This document shows, piece after piece, positions 46,506 through 59,900 of a stretch of DNA of 64,000 nucleotides. The translations under genes and the position numbers were made by a program. The notes under the pieces were generated by a model, which saw only the letters and a list, made by a program, of their open reading frames with translations, was not told the origin of the DNA and did not search any database. Every line of letters begins with the position of its first letter. Position 1 is the stretch's first letter. Source of the DNA: Bolinopsis microptera (taxonomy: Eukaryota > Ctenophora > Tentaculata > Lobata > Bolinopsidae); NCBI RefSeq assembly GCF_026151205.1, contig NC_087080.1:15261337-15325336 (forward strand), in the 5' to 3' direction.

Positions 46506-47919
46506 TAAAAAATTTTGAGAGGGTATCGTATTAACCTGTTACATACCTTCTAGCACCTACTGATATGACGTCTGACCTATTAGTATAATTAATGTTATCG
46601 TGGTTCATACTTTGCATGTTCGTCATGTTTCCAGTCTATTGATATTTGACACCAGCTGATTAACTTTTTCAGCTGAACAGAGACTTTATTCAATTTCGTC
46701 GGTTCATTAGTTAGTTGACGTTGATTACCTTACTCGGTAGAACATTGGTCACATTTTCCTGATTTTTTATGAATATGGTATTCAAATTTGAAATGCGATA
46801 GGATTAGAAAGAGCATACAATTATCAGTTTATATCTAGATACACTGCAGACGATAACATAACTTTGTACTTTGATAAGCGCCTATCGGCTATCCTGAGTT
46901 CCCGATATTGATTCATTGGATCCAGAATCATGTTCCGTTTCGGAGGTTGGTTAAAATTTATTCGATTCTCAATTTTAAATTGAATGTTGTCTCCCAGTGG
47001 GATTACCTTACTATTGAGGAACAAAGAGAGCATGAATTTATTGGGAAAGATATGATGCGGACGCGATAAATAATTATAAATACGTGATATAAAGACCAAA
47101 TAGAGATAATGATATCACAATTCTCACTATGATAATCATCAATGCATAAAGATTGGAGAAACTTAATAATTTCTTATTTCAAATAAAATTCGACCCATTT
47201 TTATCTACAAGAATCGCAAATTTACGCTTTATCAGTATTTGCACATTTCGAATTCATTTTGCTCAGTTTAAATTTCAGCGTTAATTTCACCTCCTGCAAA
47301 ATTGGAAATGTAATATTTTATGATTTATCACATACTACTCATAATCACCACCGAGGTGTATTAAGATTACAGACATGCTTTAAAAAAAGATAAGACTGTA
47401 CGTTTTTAAAGATAAGACTGTACATTTTGCGAGACTGTATATCTTGAGAGATTGCGCCGTCTGGTCTAGTGACTCTATACGTGTAATTTGAACCCTCCTG
47501 CCACTTGACTACGTAAGGAGTACGTTTCCTGTTATCTTTTTCATGTATTAATTCCTTCCTTGTTCTGACTATATTAGTACATGGTGTGCGTATCGTTTCA
47601 AATCACAATTTTACTTATTCTAAGAATTGGTGCGTAATATTGTTAAGTCACAGAAATACTGTATGCCATTTATTCGAATGGTTGAAGTTTCTAACTTTAC
47701 TTATAAATTCCGTTTCCCTTTTTAATTTGTAGCTTGAAATTTTTCTTGTTGAGTTTTAGTTTATTGTTCTAATTAAGTCGTGGTTTGTATCGTTAATATT
47801 ACATCCAAGTCTTGTTTAAAGCAATTCGTTATCCAGCTGTTCATTGTACTTTTAGACCTTCTGTGGAAAATAAAATCAACCCGATTTCACATAAAATTTA
47901 CCTCACTCCAGCTTTCAGA

Positions 47920-50900
47920 ATGAACGAAGGAATCCCTGTCAGAACATTTAAACAGTCAATCAACTCTGAGGGGAGCGAGTATGAGGTAGGTCAACAGTGA
48001 ACAGAGTAATGAGAAGTTTCACTCCGCATACGTTCTCTCAGACTTGCAGTAACAAAATAATCCCTGTTATTCCAGTCGGAATCAGATTCTCCTTCATCAT
48101 TTTACATCCATACCATTATCAGAATTATACACAAAAGCTTTGTAAGTATCGGTGCTCAACGTAGGTTATTCAAACTCCCTCAATTCAAGCTTAACCAACC
48201 CTTACCATCCGCAGGAGGATGTACCGGAGATAGGGATGGTACCTGCTTTCATCATGTCCATAAACTTCATCATCGGAGCCGGGTTCTTCTCCATGCCCTA
48301 CGTGTTCTACCACGGGGGTATAATGTGGGGAGCTATGACTCTAATTTTAGTAACATTGACCCTTGTTATTACTAGTAATTGGACCCTGGAAACTTGCTCC
48401 AGAGCACAGGTAACTGCTATTTTTATAAACTTTTCTTATTTATTTGATATTCCAGCAACGTACAAAACATATTATGTACATTGTACAGTCAAAATTTTTC
48501 GAAGTTTTCGAACTGAGGATGTTTCGAATAAAAATTCGATCAGCGAGAATTTATCATTATTATAATTACATCCTCGTGATGGCTAGAAATTTATATGTAT
48601 CTATTAATGCTTTTCAAACAAAGTTACAACGAATTCTTCATGTAGTGCATCCTGGGTTTGGACAGGATATGTCCGTTTAAAATATTTCCATCACGTTACA
48701 TTACATAATTCTCAATAAATGTAATAGCTTTGTAGTGTTGTTATTAGTTTAAAACTGTGTTTTAAAACTGTGTTTTAACCACTGTGTTTTAACCAGGCTT
48801 TAGACACAGTGATCAGAGAATCGGATATTCCAGATCTCAACTTCCATGACGTCTCCATCGTTGGTAGAAGGTACGTCCTAACGTCTTAACAACTATTTAA
48901 TAACTAATCAGTACTCAGTAGGTCAAAAGTTTTAATTATAACTAATCCGTAATCAGTAGGTCAAATGATGGATAGTTGATGCCCCTACTTTCAAGTTTCA
49001 TAGTTCGAAATTTTTATACGGTCCAGTCTTTTAAAATGTTTTTTTTTGTAGGTTTACTCTGGCCATCAACTCAAACTGCCTATCGCGCGATATAACGAAT
49101 TCTATTTTCTTATTTAATTTAATTAATTGATTTATTCTGCTGAGTATATAAGTTTTATCTTAATAGTGGTGTTACTTAAACTTAGATTTTTATTATTCCT
49201 ACAGGAATAACACCTTTGGTAGTGTCAACTCAAGGACCAGACTGTTAAAGCCTAAATATGAGATAACAGCTGCCAGGAAGTTTGAGTTTACAGAGCTGAT
49301 GGAGGTATTCTTTGGGAAACCCGGCCGGATTATTACTGCTTCTTTGATTATTGTGAGTTTTCTGTATCGGTTGGATTATTACTGCTTCTTTGATTATTGT
49401 GAGTTTTCTGTATCGGTTGGAATATTACTGCTTCTTTGATTATTGTGAGTTTTCTGTATCGGTTGGAATATTACTGCTTCTTTGATTATTGTGAGTTTTC
49501 TGTATCGGTTGGGTTATCACTGCTTCTTTGATTATTGTAAGTTTTCTGTATCGGTTGGAATATTACTGCTTCTTTGATTATTGTGAGTTTTCTGTATCGG
49601 TTGGAATATTACTGCTTCTTTGATTATTGTGAGTTTTCTGTATCGGTTGGATTATTACTGCTTCTTTGATTATTGTGAGTTTTCTGTATCGGTTGGAATA
49701 TTACTGCTTCTTTGATTATTGTGAGTTTTCTGTATCGGTTGGAATATTACTGCTTCTTTGATTATTGTGAGTTTTCTGTATCGGTTGGAATATTACTGCT
49801 TCTTTGATTATTGTGAGTTTTCTGTATCGGTTGGAATATTACTGCTTCTTTGATTATTGTGAGTTTTCTGTATCGGTTGGAATATTACTGCTTCTTTGAT
49901 TATTGTAAGTTTTCTGTATCGGTTGGAATATTACTGCTTCTTTGATTATTGTGAGTTTTCTGTATCGGTTGGAATATTACTGCTTCTTTGATTATTGTGA
50001 GTTTTCTGTATCGGTTGGATTATTACTGCTTCTTTGATTATTGTGAGTTTTCTGTATCGGTTGGAATATTACTGCTTCTTTGATTATTGTGAGTTTTCTG
50101 TATCGGTTGGAATATTACTGCTTCTTTGATTATTGTGAGTTTTCTGTATCGGTTGGAATATTACTGCTTCTTTGATTATTGTAAGTTTTCTGTATCGGTT
50201 GGAATATTACTGCTTCTTTGATTATTGTAAGTTTTCTGTATCGGTTGGATTATTACTGCTTCTTTGATTATTGTGAGTTTTCTGTATCGGTTGGATTATT
50301 ACTGCTTCTTTGATTATTGTGAGTTTTCTGTATCGGTTGGAATATTACTGCTTCTTTGATTATTGTGAGTTTTCTGTATCGGTTGGAATATTACTGCTTC
50401 TTTGATTATTGTGAGTTTTCTGTATCGGTTGGAATATTACTGCTTCTTTGATTATTGTAAGTTTTCTGTATCGGTTGGAATATTACTGCTTCTTTGATTA
50501 TTGTAAGTTTTCTGTATCGGTTGGATTATTACTGCTTCTTTGATTATTGTGAGTTTTCTGTATCGGTTGGAATATTACTGCTTCTTTGATTATTGTGAGT
50601 TTTCTGTATCGGTTGGAATATTACTGCTTCTTTGATTATTGTAAGTTTTCAGTATCGGTTGGAATATTACTGCTTCTTTGATTATTGTGAGTTTTCTGTA
50701 TCGGTTGGAATATTACTGCTTCTTTGATTATTGTGAGTTTTCTGTATCGGTTGGAATATTACTGCTTCTTTGATTATTGTGAGTTTTCTGTATCGGTTGG
50801 ATTATTACTGCTTCTTTGATTATTGTGAGTTTTCTGTATCGGTTGGAATATTACTGCTTCTTTGATTATTGTGAGTTTTCTGTATCGGTTGGATTATCAC

Positions 50901-53900
50901 TGCTTCTTTGATTATTGTGAGTTTTCTGTATCGGTTGGAATATTACTGCTTCTTTGATTATTGTAAGTTTTCTGTATCGGTTGGATTATTACTGCTTCTT
51001 TGATTATTGTGAGTTTTCTGTATCGGTTGGATTATTACTGCTTCTTTGATTATTGTGAGTTTTCTGTATCGGTTGGATTATTACTGCTTCTTTGATTATT
51101 GTGAGTTTTCTGTATCGGTTGGATTATTACTGCTTCTTTGATTATTGTGAGTTTTCTGTATCGGTTGGATTATTACTGCTTCTTTGATTATTGTGAGTTT
51201 TCTGTATCGGTTGGATTATTACTGCTTCTTTGATTATTGTGAGTTTTCTGTATCGGTTGGATTATTACTGCTTCTTTGATTATTGTGAGTTTTCTGTATC
51301 GGTTGGATTATTACTGCTTCTTTGATTATTGTGAGTTTTCTGTATCGGTTGGATTATTACTGCTTCTTTGATTATTGTGAGTTTTCTGTATCGGTTGGAA
51401 TATTACTGCTTCTTTGATTATTGTGAGTTTTCTGTATCGGTTGGAATATTACTGCTTCTTTGATTATTGTGAGTTTTCTGTATCGGTTGGATTATTACTG
51501 CTTCTTTGATTATTGTGAGTTTTCTGTATCGGTTGGATTATTACTGCTTCTTTGATTATTGTGAGTTTTCTGTATCGGTTGGAATATTACTGCTTCTTTG
51601 ATTATTGTGAGTTTTCTGTATCGGTTGGATTATTACTGCTTCTTTGATTATTGTGAGTTTTCTGTATCGGTTGAGTTATTACTGCTTCTTTGATTATTGT
51701 GAGTTTTCTGTATCGGTTGAGTTAAGTTAGAAAGTGGACGAATCTCATTTGGAGCTCTGTTCCGCTGAGTAATTTTAATAAATTCACGTTTTTTCTGTAT
51801 CATGACGATTATTAATCGCAACTAAATGATTCATCAATAAATTATTGGTTTTACATAGTTAATTGTCTAAAACTAATTTTTCTTTAGGTATACCTGCTGG
51901 TTACGCTATGTGCATACGCTACAATATTCGCTTCTACCTGGTCTCTGGTAATACCGTACAATACCTCCATCCACTCTCTCGGCCTGTGTAATCTATCTGA
52001 CTACGAGGGGCTGCTACCTGGGGGAGACTGTCTCAACTCTTACAGGCAATTAAAACTAATTAATTAATTAAGTTAATTAATTAAATAAAGTAACTACTAA
52101 TTTACTAACTGACAGGCAAGTAATTACTTTCCATTTAAGTTATGACAGATCTTCTGAATCGCAGAGGGCTAAAGTGAATGAAGTACAACTACATGGTGAT
52201 AAGTTGTGCATGTTTTCTTTCTATTTCTGTATCAGACTACCAGAAATACTGCTGACACGCTTTGTCTCCTCAGATTTTCAGTCTTGATATTTGCGTGCAT
52301 AGTGATACCAATATCAGCCATGGACGTGAGCACTATGAAGCCCTTCCAGATAGCTCTTAGCTTTATCATGCAGGTAAAAAGTAAAATCTTCTTTAGAAAT
52401 AAGATTGATAGATCATAATAAAGGGTTCGCTGTACTTCATTGCACTTCTTTAGTGTTTAACAGCTTATATAAATATTATTATTATATTCGAATTAGAGAA
52501 TTAGAGGTTGGAGCTGTATATATCCTTGGAGAACCCGGTGGATGTCCTTGCTGTACGGCAGTGTTAAACAAGGAACTGAAACCGAGGGGTTCCGTTCAGG
52601 CCCTTCACACTTTGTTTCTGTCTAGTTCTTATGTACCGTCACAATAGTGACTTTAATATATTAAATTTTTTCAGTTCACAATAGGTGTAGGTATAATACA
52701 CTGTATATACGGGCTCGCTACGGGTAACATTGCCGACGGTGAGCATCAACCCCATCCTACACGCTTTTTCGCCTTTGATTTCACAAGTAAGATTTATTTT
52801 TTTCAATGTTTTAAAGTCGACGCTTGATAATATATATTATACATAAGTTTAAATAAATATCTTTGGTGTTCTACTATAAAATCTAACTCGATGAATATCC
52901 AATATTTAGCTTTTGCACCAAAACCTCGCACAATTACAACTATAGGGTGTACCACAGAAAGTGTGATTTTTTGAGAAATGATACAAAATATCATGAAGGA
53001 GCAGTTGCTAAAAACTCTTCATCACATTGTGTCAATATATTGTGTCGAAAAACTATTAAAGTGGAAGAAATTCACACTTTGTGGTACACCCTGTATACCC
53101 ACTACCCAGGTTTCGTGAACATGGTACCGATTGTGGTATACTCCCAAGTTCTACACGAGGGTATCCCCATGATAGCGCAACCTGCCCGGGACAAGAAAAA
53201 TCTACACAAGCTGTTCGCTGGTGCCCTGTCTTTCGCTTGTAAGTCTTAACTTTACTTGTCAGTTTGTTCGCTGGTGCCCTGTCTTTCGCTTGTAAGTCTT
53301 AACTTTACTTGTTTGCATGTTGTATCGCATTATTTCACGGGACCTGTGACTTTAATGATATCAGTGACTGATATATATTTGGCGTATGTTCTAAAATTAG
53401 ACCAAATTTCCTGATATCTCCTCAAGTATCACATTTGAGTTCAACGGAAAAAATAAAGTGAAAATTACATTACTCGTTATCTTATCTCTGCTATCATGAC
53501 AGGCTTTATGTAATTTATTGCTTTAAACTTCAAGCAGACTGTCATCACGCTTCACCTTACCAAGGGCTTTACTTTCATTTGAAATTCGGAAAAAGAAAAG
53601 AGTTCTCTTTAGATATTTGAAGTTCCATTTCTAATGATACTGGGTGCGCCATCGTGGATTTTCTAAACCTTTATCTGCTATGATGAAGCCTTGTGCCGTT
53701 GTTATTTTTTAAAATTTATTAAGATAAGACTAAAAAAGTACTAAAGTTCGTGTTGAAGTGCCATGCATCGCATTCCACGCCCTCGGCCTCATGTGAATAT
53801 TAAATAATCAACAAGGCCTTTTATCCTGTCGATTACGTGACACTGTCGCAAATAGAATTTAAGTCACACAAGCTGTTTCCAGTGCAAGTCAGTGACGATA

Positions 53901-56900
53901 TAACGTTATTATTGAGCCGGGACAAAATGCTGCCTTTTAGTTCGATACAATTTCGAATCGACCAGATATCTTGGTTAAGGATTTCCTTATTCTAAATCAT
54001 GCAGACTGTTGAATGCTCTACTTCTCGTCGCCAGGAACGCGCATTCAAAATCCTTGGTAGATGGCTGTTTTTCTGTTTTACACAGGAGAGCAATGGAACC
54101 GTCTTATGATACGATTTTACAACGGTTTTCGGACGACCACGCGCCAAACTCCTAACTAAGCCGTTTTGATTAAGCAACCACTAACCTCCACAATCAAGAT
54201 TTCTAGAGTAGACCCCGTGCGTTTCAGTCACTCTGTCCCCGTATCTCTTCCTTTTTAGGTAGCACTTTTGACCATAATTCTGCATTAAACCCACGGACTT
54301 ACAGTCGTCAGTTTCGCTGCATTTTGACAAGCAGTCCATCATGGAAGGTGAATTCGCTATCCAGGATATATCGTTTCCATAGAAATCAGTATCCTTCTTC
54401 GTGCATATATCTTGTGTAAAATATAAGTTATTTATCCAATTTTGAGCTATGATTGAACGAAATACCAATAAATTCTAATTTACATCAAATTAATATATTT
54501 TTTCCTTACCGTAAAACGGATCATTCGAAGATGGTGGCGGCATAAACACCAGCATGATGAATACATGACAAATTTTCTCCATCGTCTTGGGACTTGGTTG
54601 CTATTTGTAAGGAAGATAAATTAGAGTATTGTCTCTAAAAGCCATAAAAAGCCACTACAGAGAAATCTTGCATAGCTGAACGTATAAATTATATGATGGT
54701 TCACCATGACATTTCCGATTTTGATGTCAAAGTAAGATCTTCTTTAACAAGATCTTCTTGTTTAAGCCTGCATAACCAATTTAAACAAATGAGCAAGACT
54801 GTGTACTATAATAGGGGGAAGCCAAGGGGTATTTTGGGGTATTATGGGGATTGGGGAATGGCTTAATGGATTTTGGAAATCCCCCATAATAAAGTCCCCA
54901 TAATACCCCAAAAGTACCCAAAATTATTGTAAATATTCATCGTGGCCAACTGTTTATGTTTTTCACGAACCAGTTTCAGTCCATCGTTCAGTGCATGTTT
55001 TAGTTGAAATTTAAGTCTGCCTAGATTATAAATTAGAGCAAAAAAACATATTTTTTAGACTCAACAGCCAAATTTCTGAACTGTTCCTCTGCTCATGCTT
55101 ATGACTTATAGTTTTTAAATTATTATATTCCCCTTTATATCCACCAGCGGGCTATATTTTGTCTTCTGACCTCTCGCAGCCCGATGTAACAAGACACAGT
55201 GCGCGTCCAGCCCGCTTAAAATACAGCACGCGAGCAGATGATACTTAAAGTGACAAGTAACAATACAGCCCGGAGCACTTTCACTTTCAAACAAATTTTT
55301 GGGGCCTAAACTATTAAACTTTAACTATAACAAGACACGTACACCATATTTATGTCACTAACACTACATCTTAATGGTTCCCACGGCTCAAGGAATGCAC
55401 TACCTATATCACTTATCGGCCTCAGTCCCTATACCACGCAGTGCAATATGATTGGCTGACATTGAACACGTGACGTGTTACCATGGTTGCAACAATTAGT
55501 GGCGACTTTAAGTCTAGAGTTGATGTTTATACAGTATACACCATACACGCCCCATTGTTTATTTCAACTGATTTCCATTTCCATAATTGCTCAAGCTATT
55601 TCGAGTAATAATTCTTGAAATTTTAGGCCGGAATTTTACGTGTAATTCTATTGTGTTCCCGAAAGAAATTTTGCCCTGTTTTTTGTTTTGAAACTATACC
55701 GTCTACTACTAATATTGATGTGATGAATTTGATCTTTTACTCAACGTAAAATATATATAATATATATTCAATGTCCCTTCGTGCTTCGTTATCTTGAGCT
55801 CTCTTGGTAACTGCAGATGGCATTCAGTTTATAGTTACACAGTTGTTAAAGTTATGCCGAGCACTCTTTTTGATAGTTTAAGCTGAATTTATTGTTTGAC
55901 CGGCCCTACACACTGTGTACTGATTAACTCTCATTGTACATCTGACGTGTTGTCATGGTAACAGGAATTCTGTGTTACTCGTAGTATGGATTGACGGAGA
56001 TACACAATTTTTAATCTATGTTAATGATTAACATCCCGTTGACTGTTCATCAATTTGGTTGGTGTGTAATACCATTATAGTACGTGGGATTTCAATTCTT
56101 CTATTGTGTTATATAATCAGTAATGTTGCCCTGTTCTGCATCTTACACCAAAGGCTAAAGCATGATTTTCTATTAAATTTGCAGCTTTAGTTCGAAATCT
56201 TTTACTTCTATTTGCTATGATTGTTGAAAACTGTAAAGCGCCCGCTCATGGATATACACGATATCATTCCTCGCCATGAGGGCGGAACTATCGTATAGCA
56301 CTCGGGCCCGTTGGGCCCTCCGTGCTATACGAAAATATCTCCGCCTCGGGCTAGCGCCCTCGTGGAGATATAAAATATTGCACGCGCACGCGCGTGCAAT
56401 ATTTAGTACCGCCCTCAAGGCTGCGGTGATATCTATATATACTCATGGATCAGGTAACATTCCCGTCTAAAACATTTTAGCCCCGGGGCCGGGTTAAAGA
56501 ATTGGAATACCTCAAGGAACCGATCGGAAACAAATTTGGCTTGGGTAGAAATTGTAACTATGGAGTATGATGCAGTTTTGCGCAATCGACCACGCTTTTT
56601 TTGGCGCTTTTGCGACTTCGAAATAAAACTTTGGCCTCTGATTAAAGTCAAAAGCCACACTTGGGCATAAAGATATCCAGCATTATCACATTTAGGGGTG
56701 TACAGCATAATTAGGACATTTAGGGGTGTACAGCATAATTAGGACATTAGTTATGAGGCTGCACCTATTTGCACTCTCGTGATAATATTAATAGCAATTA
56801 CAGCACTTTAAATCAAAATAACTCGGTTTCTGATTGGAGTTAAGAGCTTAAATTGGGCAGTTAAATGATCATACTGAGTTTCAACGGGGTAAAGGCATCA

Positions 56901-59900
56901 GGCTGTCGAATTAATAGACCAAAAGCTTGTAAATAGACCAAAAGCTTGCAAATTTCATCATCTAGAAAAGCCAGTTTTTGTCAAGGCAACAGCTCCAAGT
57001 TGGCGTTTTCAATATTGCAACGCGAGTAATCTCGCTGCTAGGCCTAGGGTAGGCGAGGCTATGACATTATTGTGCTAATCCCCTGGGGCTCTTAAAAGGA
57101 TAGGGGGGGGGGGCTCATGTTTTGTGTCTGTTTTTGTACGTGCGGTACCCTATATTTTCAAGACGGACAAAAAATACGGCGGACAAAAATGGACAAAAAA
57201 TGTTATGGAAATAACATTTCGATGCTTCTTTTCTACACCGATTAGACTCATGCTTATCAGTTATCAGTACTAGCAGGAACCCGTCTAACTCTAAAGTGGT
57301 GTTCAGCAGATTAAGAGCAAATGGGAGGTGAATGACAGAGGAACCTATATCGATAGAACTAGAAGTAGAACAGGCAACTATGTAAAGAAGAGTTGACAGA
57401 TTTCGTTTTTTTGTGTGGACGAAATATCTCAAAGCTAGACAGTTTTCTGGCAGTCCGATCACAAAGCAGGCAAAGAACCCGAACGCTAGTCGCTAGCAAG
57501 CCATCATAAATTCTGTACTGAGTAGTTTCCAGGATCGAAGTCTCATTCATCCTAAAACTTATAATTAGCGTAGCTTGAATCAATATATGGAAAGTTTCTT
57601 GGACTACTTTATCACAAACGTATGTTAAGACCTTTAAGTACTGAATAAAACCGATAATTATTTAAAGCTGTGGCTCACTGGTAACTTTTCTGTATTTATA
57701 ACCTAAGACACCGGTATAAACGGTATAGTAATAAAATAATTAATGAGGGAACAACTCATAAGCCGGGGCAGGGTGCGCTAATAGACCGCGTTGTTAAGAT
57801 CTGTAATGTACGTGATTAAAGGCACGTGATTACAGTGATAACTGTTGATTGACCCTTTCAGATCGTAGAGGTCTGCAACACATGCTCGCTTTGCATATGC
57901 ATTGTTTTTATCTCGCTATGACTATAATAATAAAGTAATAAGAAATTTAAACTATTAAAGTCACTAGCAGGAACCCGTCTACCCTAAAGTGGTGTCAAGA
58001 CTCGAGAGAATAAAATAATTATTACCTATTTAATTCGCGTTTTTGACACCACTTGGGAGTCCAAATTTTGGGCACTAAAATTATTATTCCTTGGCCAATT
58101 TTTAATTTTTTCATGCTGATTTGAAGGCCATTAAGGCATTTGACCCAGTCAAAAAAGTTTCAGTTGTATATCTTTTACGGTTTTTGCGGAAAGTTGCGTT
58201 AAAGTTGATGCCGTGGTGTCAGTAAAATGGCACGGATATATACATACATATATATCGTCTCGCTTTATATATAGTAAGATGTCCGTAGCCCGCTCGTCGC
58301 ACGTGTATTGATTATGAGTAATTAAACCGATCACAAAGCAGGCAAAGAACCTGAACGCCAGCAAGCCATCAGAATTTCTGTACTGAGTAGTTTTAGGTGC
58401 ATTTTTACCGTTTAATGCTGTTTCCCTATAGGTAAGTGACAGTATTGTTTGTAAAATGAAGGATTATATGATTCATTAAAATTTGAAGGGAGTAACCGAG
58501 GATCTTATATAGCTGGTGTAGCGGCTAGCGATAACTTGCTATAACTTGCGATAACATTTGGCAATTGACTTATTCGACTGAAAACTGTGAAGGGTTAGGA
58601 GATTATTGTATGCTGTAAAGTAGTGTATTTATAACGTTATAACCATGTGTACCCACTAGGAGCGTTCCACATGCTCGGGAAGTAGCGCACTTGGATGATG
58701 CTACCATGACGTTGGTCATTGGTGGCCCTGTTAACGAGCGTTGCTAAGCACCGCGGACTTGTTAACGAGCGTTGCCAAGCACCGCATGCGCCTCAGATAA
58801 CAATTTGTAGTGCAGACCATTGTTTGTAGTGCAGACCATTGTAGAATGTAGATCTTATGTATAAGATCATTACAGAGGCTCTTATATGATTATGCTCTTA
58901 TCATAATCACGTGAACTGCAACTCACCATCAGCAAAAAGTATAGATCACTACGATATTGTACGTGATGACGCGTCATAGCAATACAAACAATCCAATGTC
59001 ACTAATCCAATGTCAGTTGAGCTATCTCGGGAAACTAGAAGAATTCACTAGTTAAGTATGACGTTACAGTTAGTCCAAATAGAAGAGACAAATAAAACCA
59101 CAAAAACCACAAAGATCATGCTTTGATGGCTGCTACTATAGTATTTCAGGTGCGTTCTAAGACAAGTGTGCAGCTACTGTAGTATTTCAGGTGCGTTCTA
59201 AGACAAGTGTGCTACTGTACTATTTCAGGTACGGTCTATCTGACCTTTTCAATCCTGACAGCTCTGAGATTCCGGGAGGATGTGGCAGCCACTGCTTCTC
59301 TTAACTGGGCAAGTTTTGAAAATTCACAATAATTATTAATTGTGATGGATGGTTATAATAAACAATCAAATGGTCTTTCTGTCCTTGAACACATTTAAGA
59401 GTAATCAGTAAATAGACTCATCGACGGATGGTTAACTAATAGTAATGATTATTTCAGAACGTCACCAGACAACCTGGAAATCCGATGCTGATCCGTATGA
59501 TCAGCTATCTTATCATGTTGACACCGAGTGTAGTTGTGTGCAGCGCCTACCCTCTGTGTGTCATCACCATGGTCGCCAACCTTGGTCTTCTTATCACCGG
59601 TTAGTAATATCTTGGATACCAAATTCCAACCTTCCCCTTATTACCTATATATCACCCTTGGAGCATATCACCCTTGGAGCCAGCCTCTTTCCCCACAATC
59701 ATTTATTTATTGCCCTGGCCCTGTTGCTATCAAACTATAGTGCTAATAACAGCATAACGAACTAATTTTCCAGGACGCGATTTGAGCACGGACCCGAAGT
59801 ACAAGAATAAACTGAAGCTTGTCGGTTGTTTCATTTCTATAATTCCTATCAGTGGTGCTCTTTTCATCTCAAATCTGAAGACTCTCTCAAAATATGCAGG

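Larger units (their letters stand above)
43860..47919. other. intergenic interval, repeats and LINE remnant
   Basis: No coding exon is supported. It holds two copies of a ~125 bp sequence (45679-45805 and 46848-46970, sharing CTTTGATAAGCGCCTATCGG and TTCCCGATATTGATTC), a segment at 45565-45635 that recurs at 63660-63717, and the LINE remnant at 46022-46505. The 131- and 76-codon frames at 45.25-45.73 kb lie across these repeats. Confidence 0.5.

Noticed and set aside
52947-53249. 100-codon + strand frame spanning MITE and exon 9
   Set aside because: Only 53110-53238 is coding (transporter exon 9). The upstream part is the MITE.
56215-56470. Frames on both strands rich in Ala and Arg
   Set aside because: They arise from the self-complementary hairpin cluster, and the two strands mirror each other.
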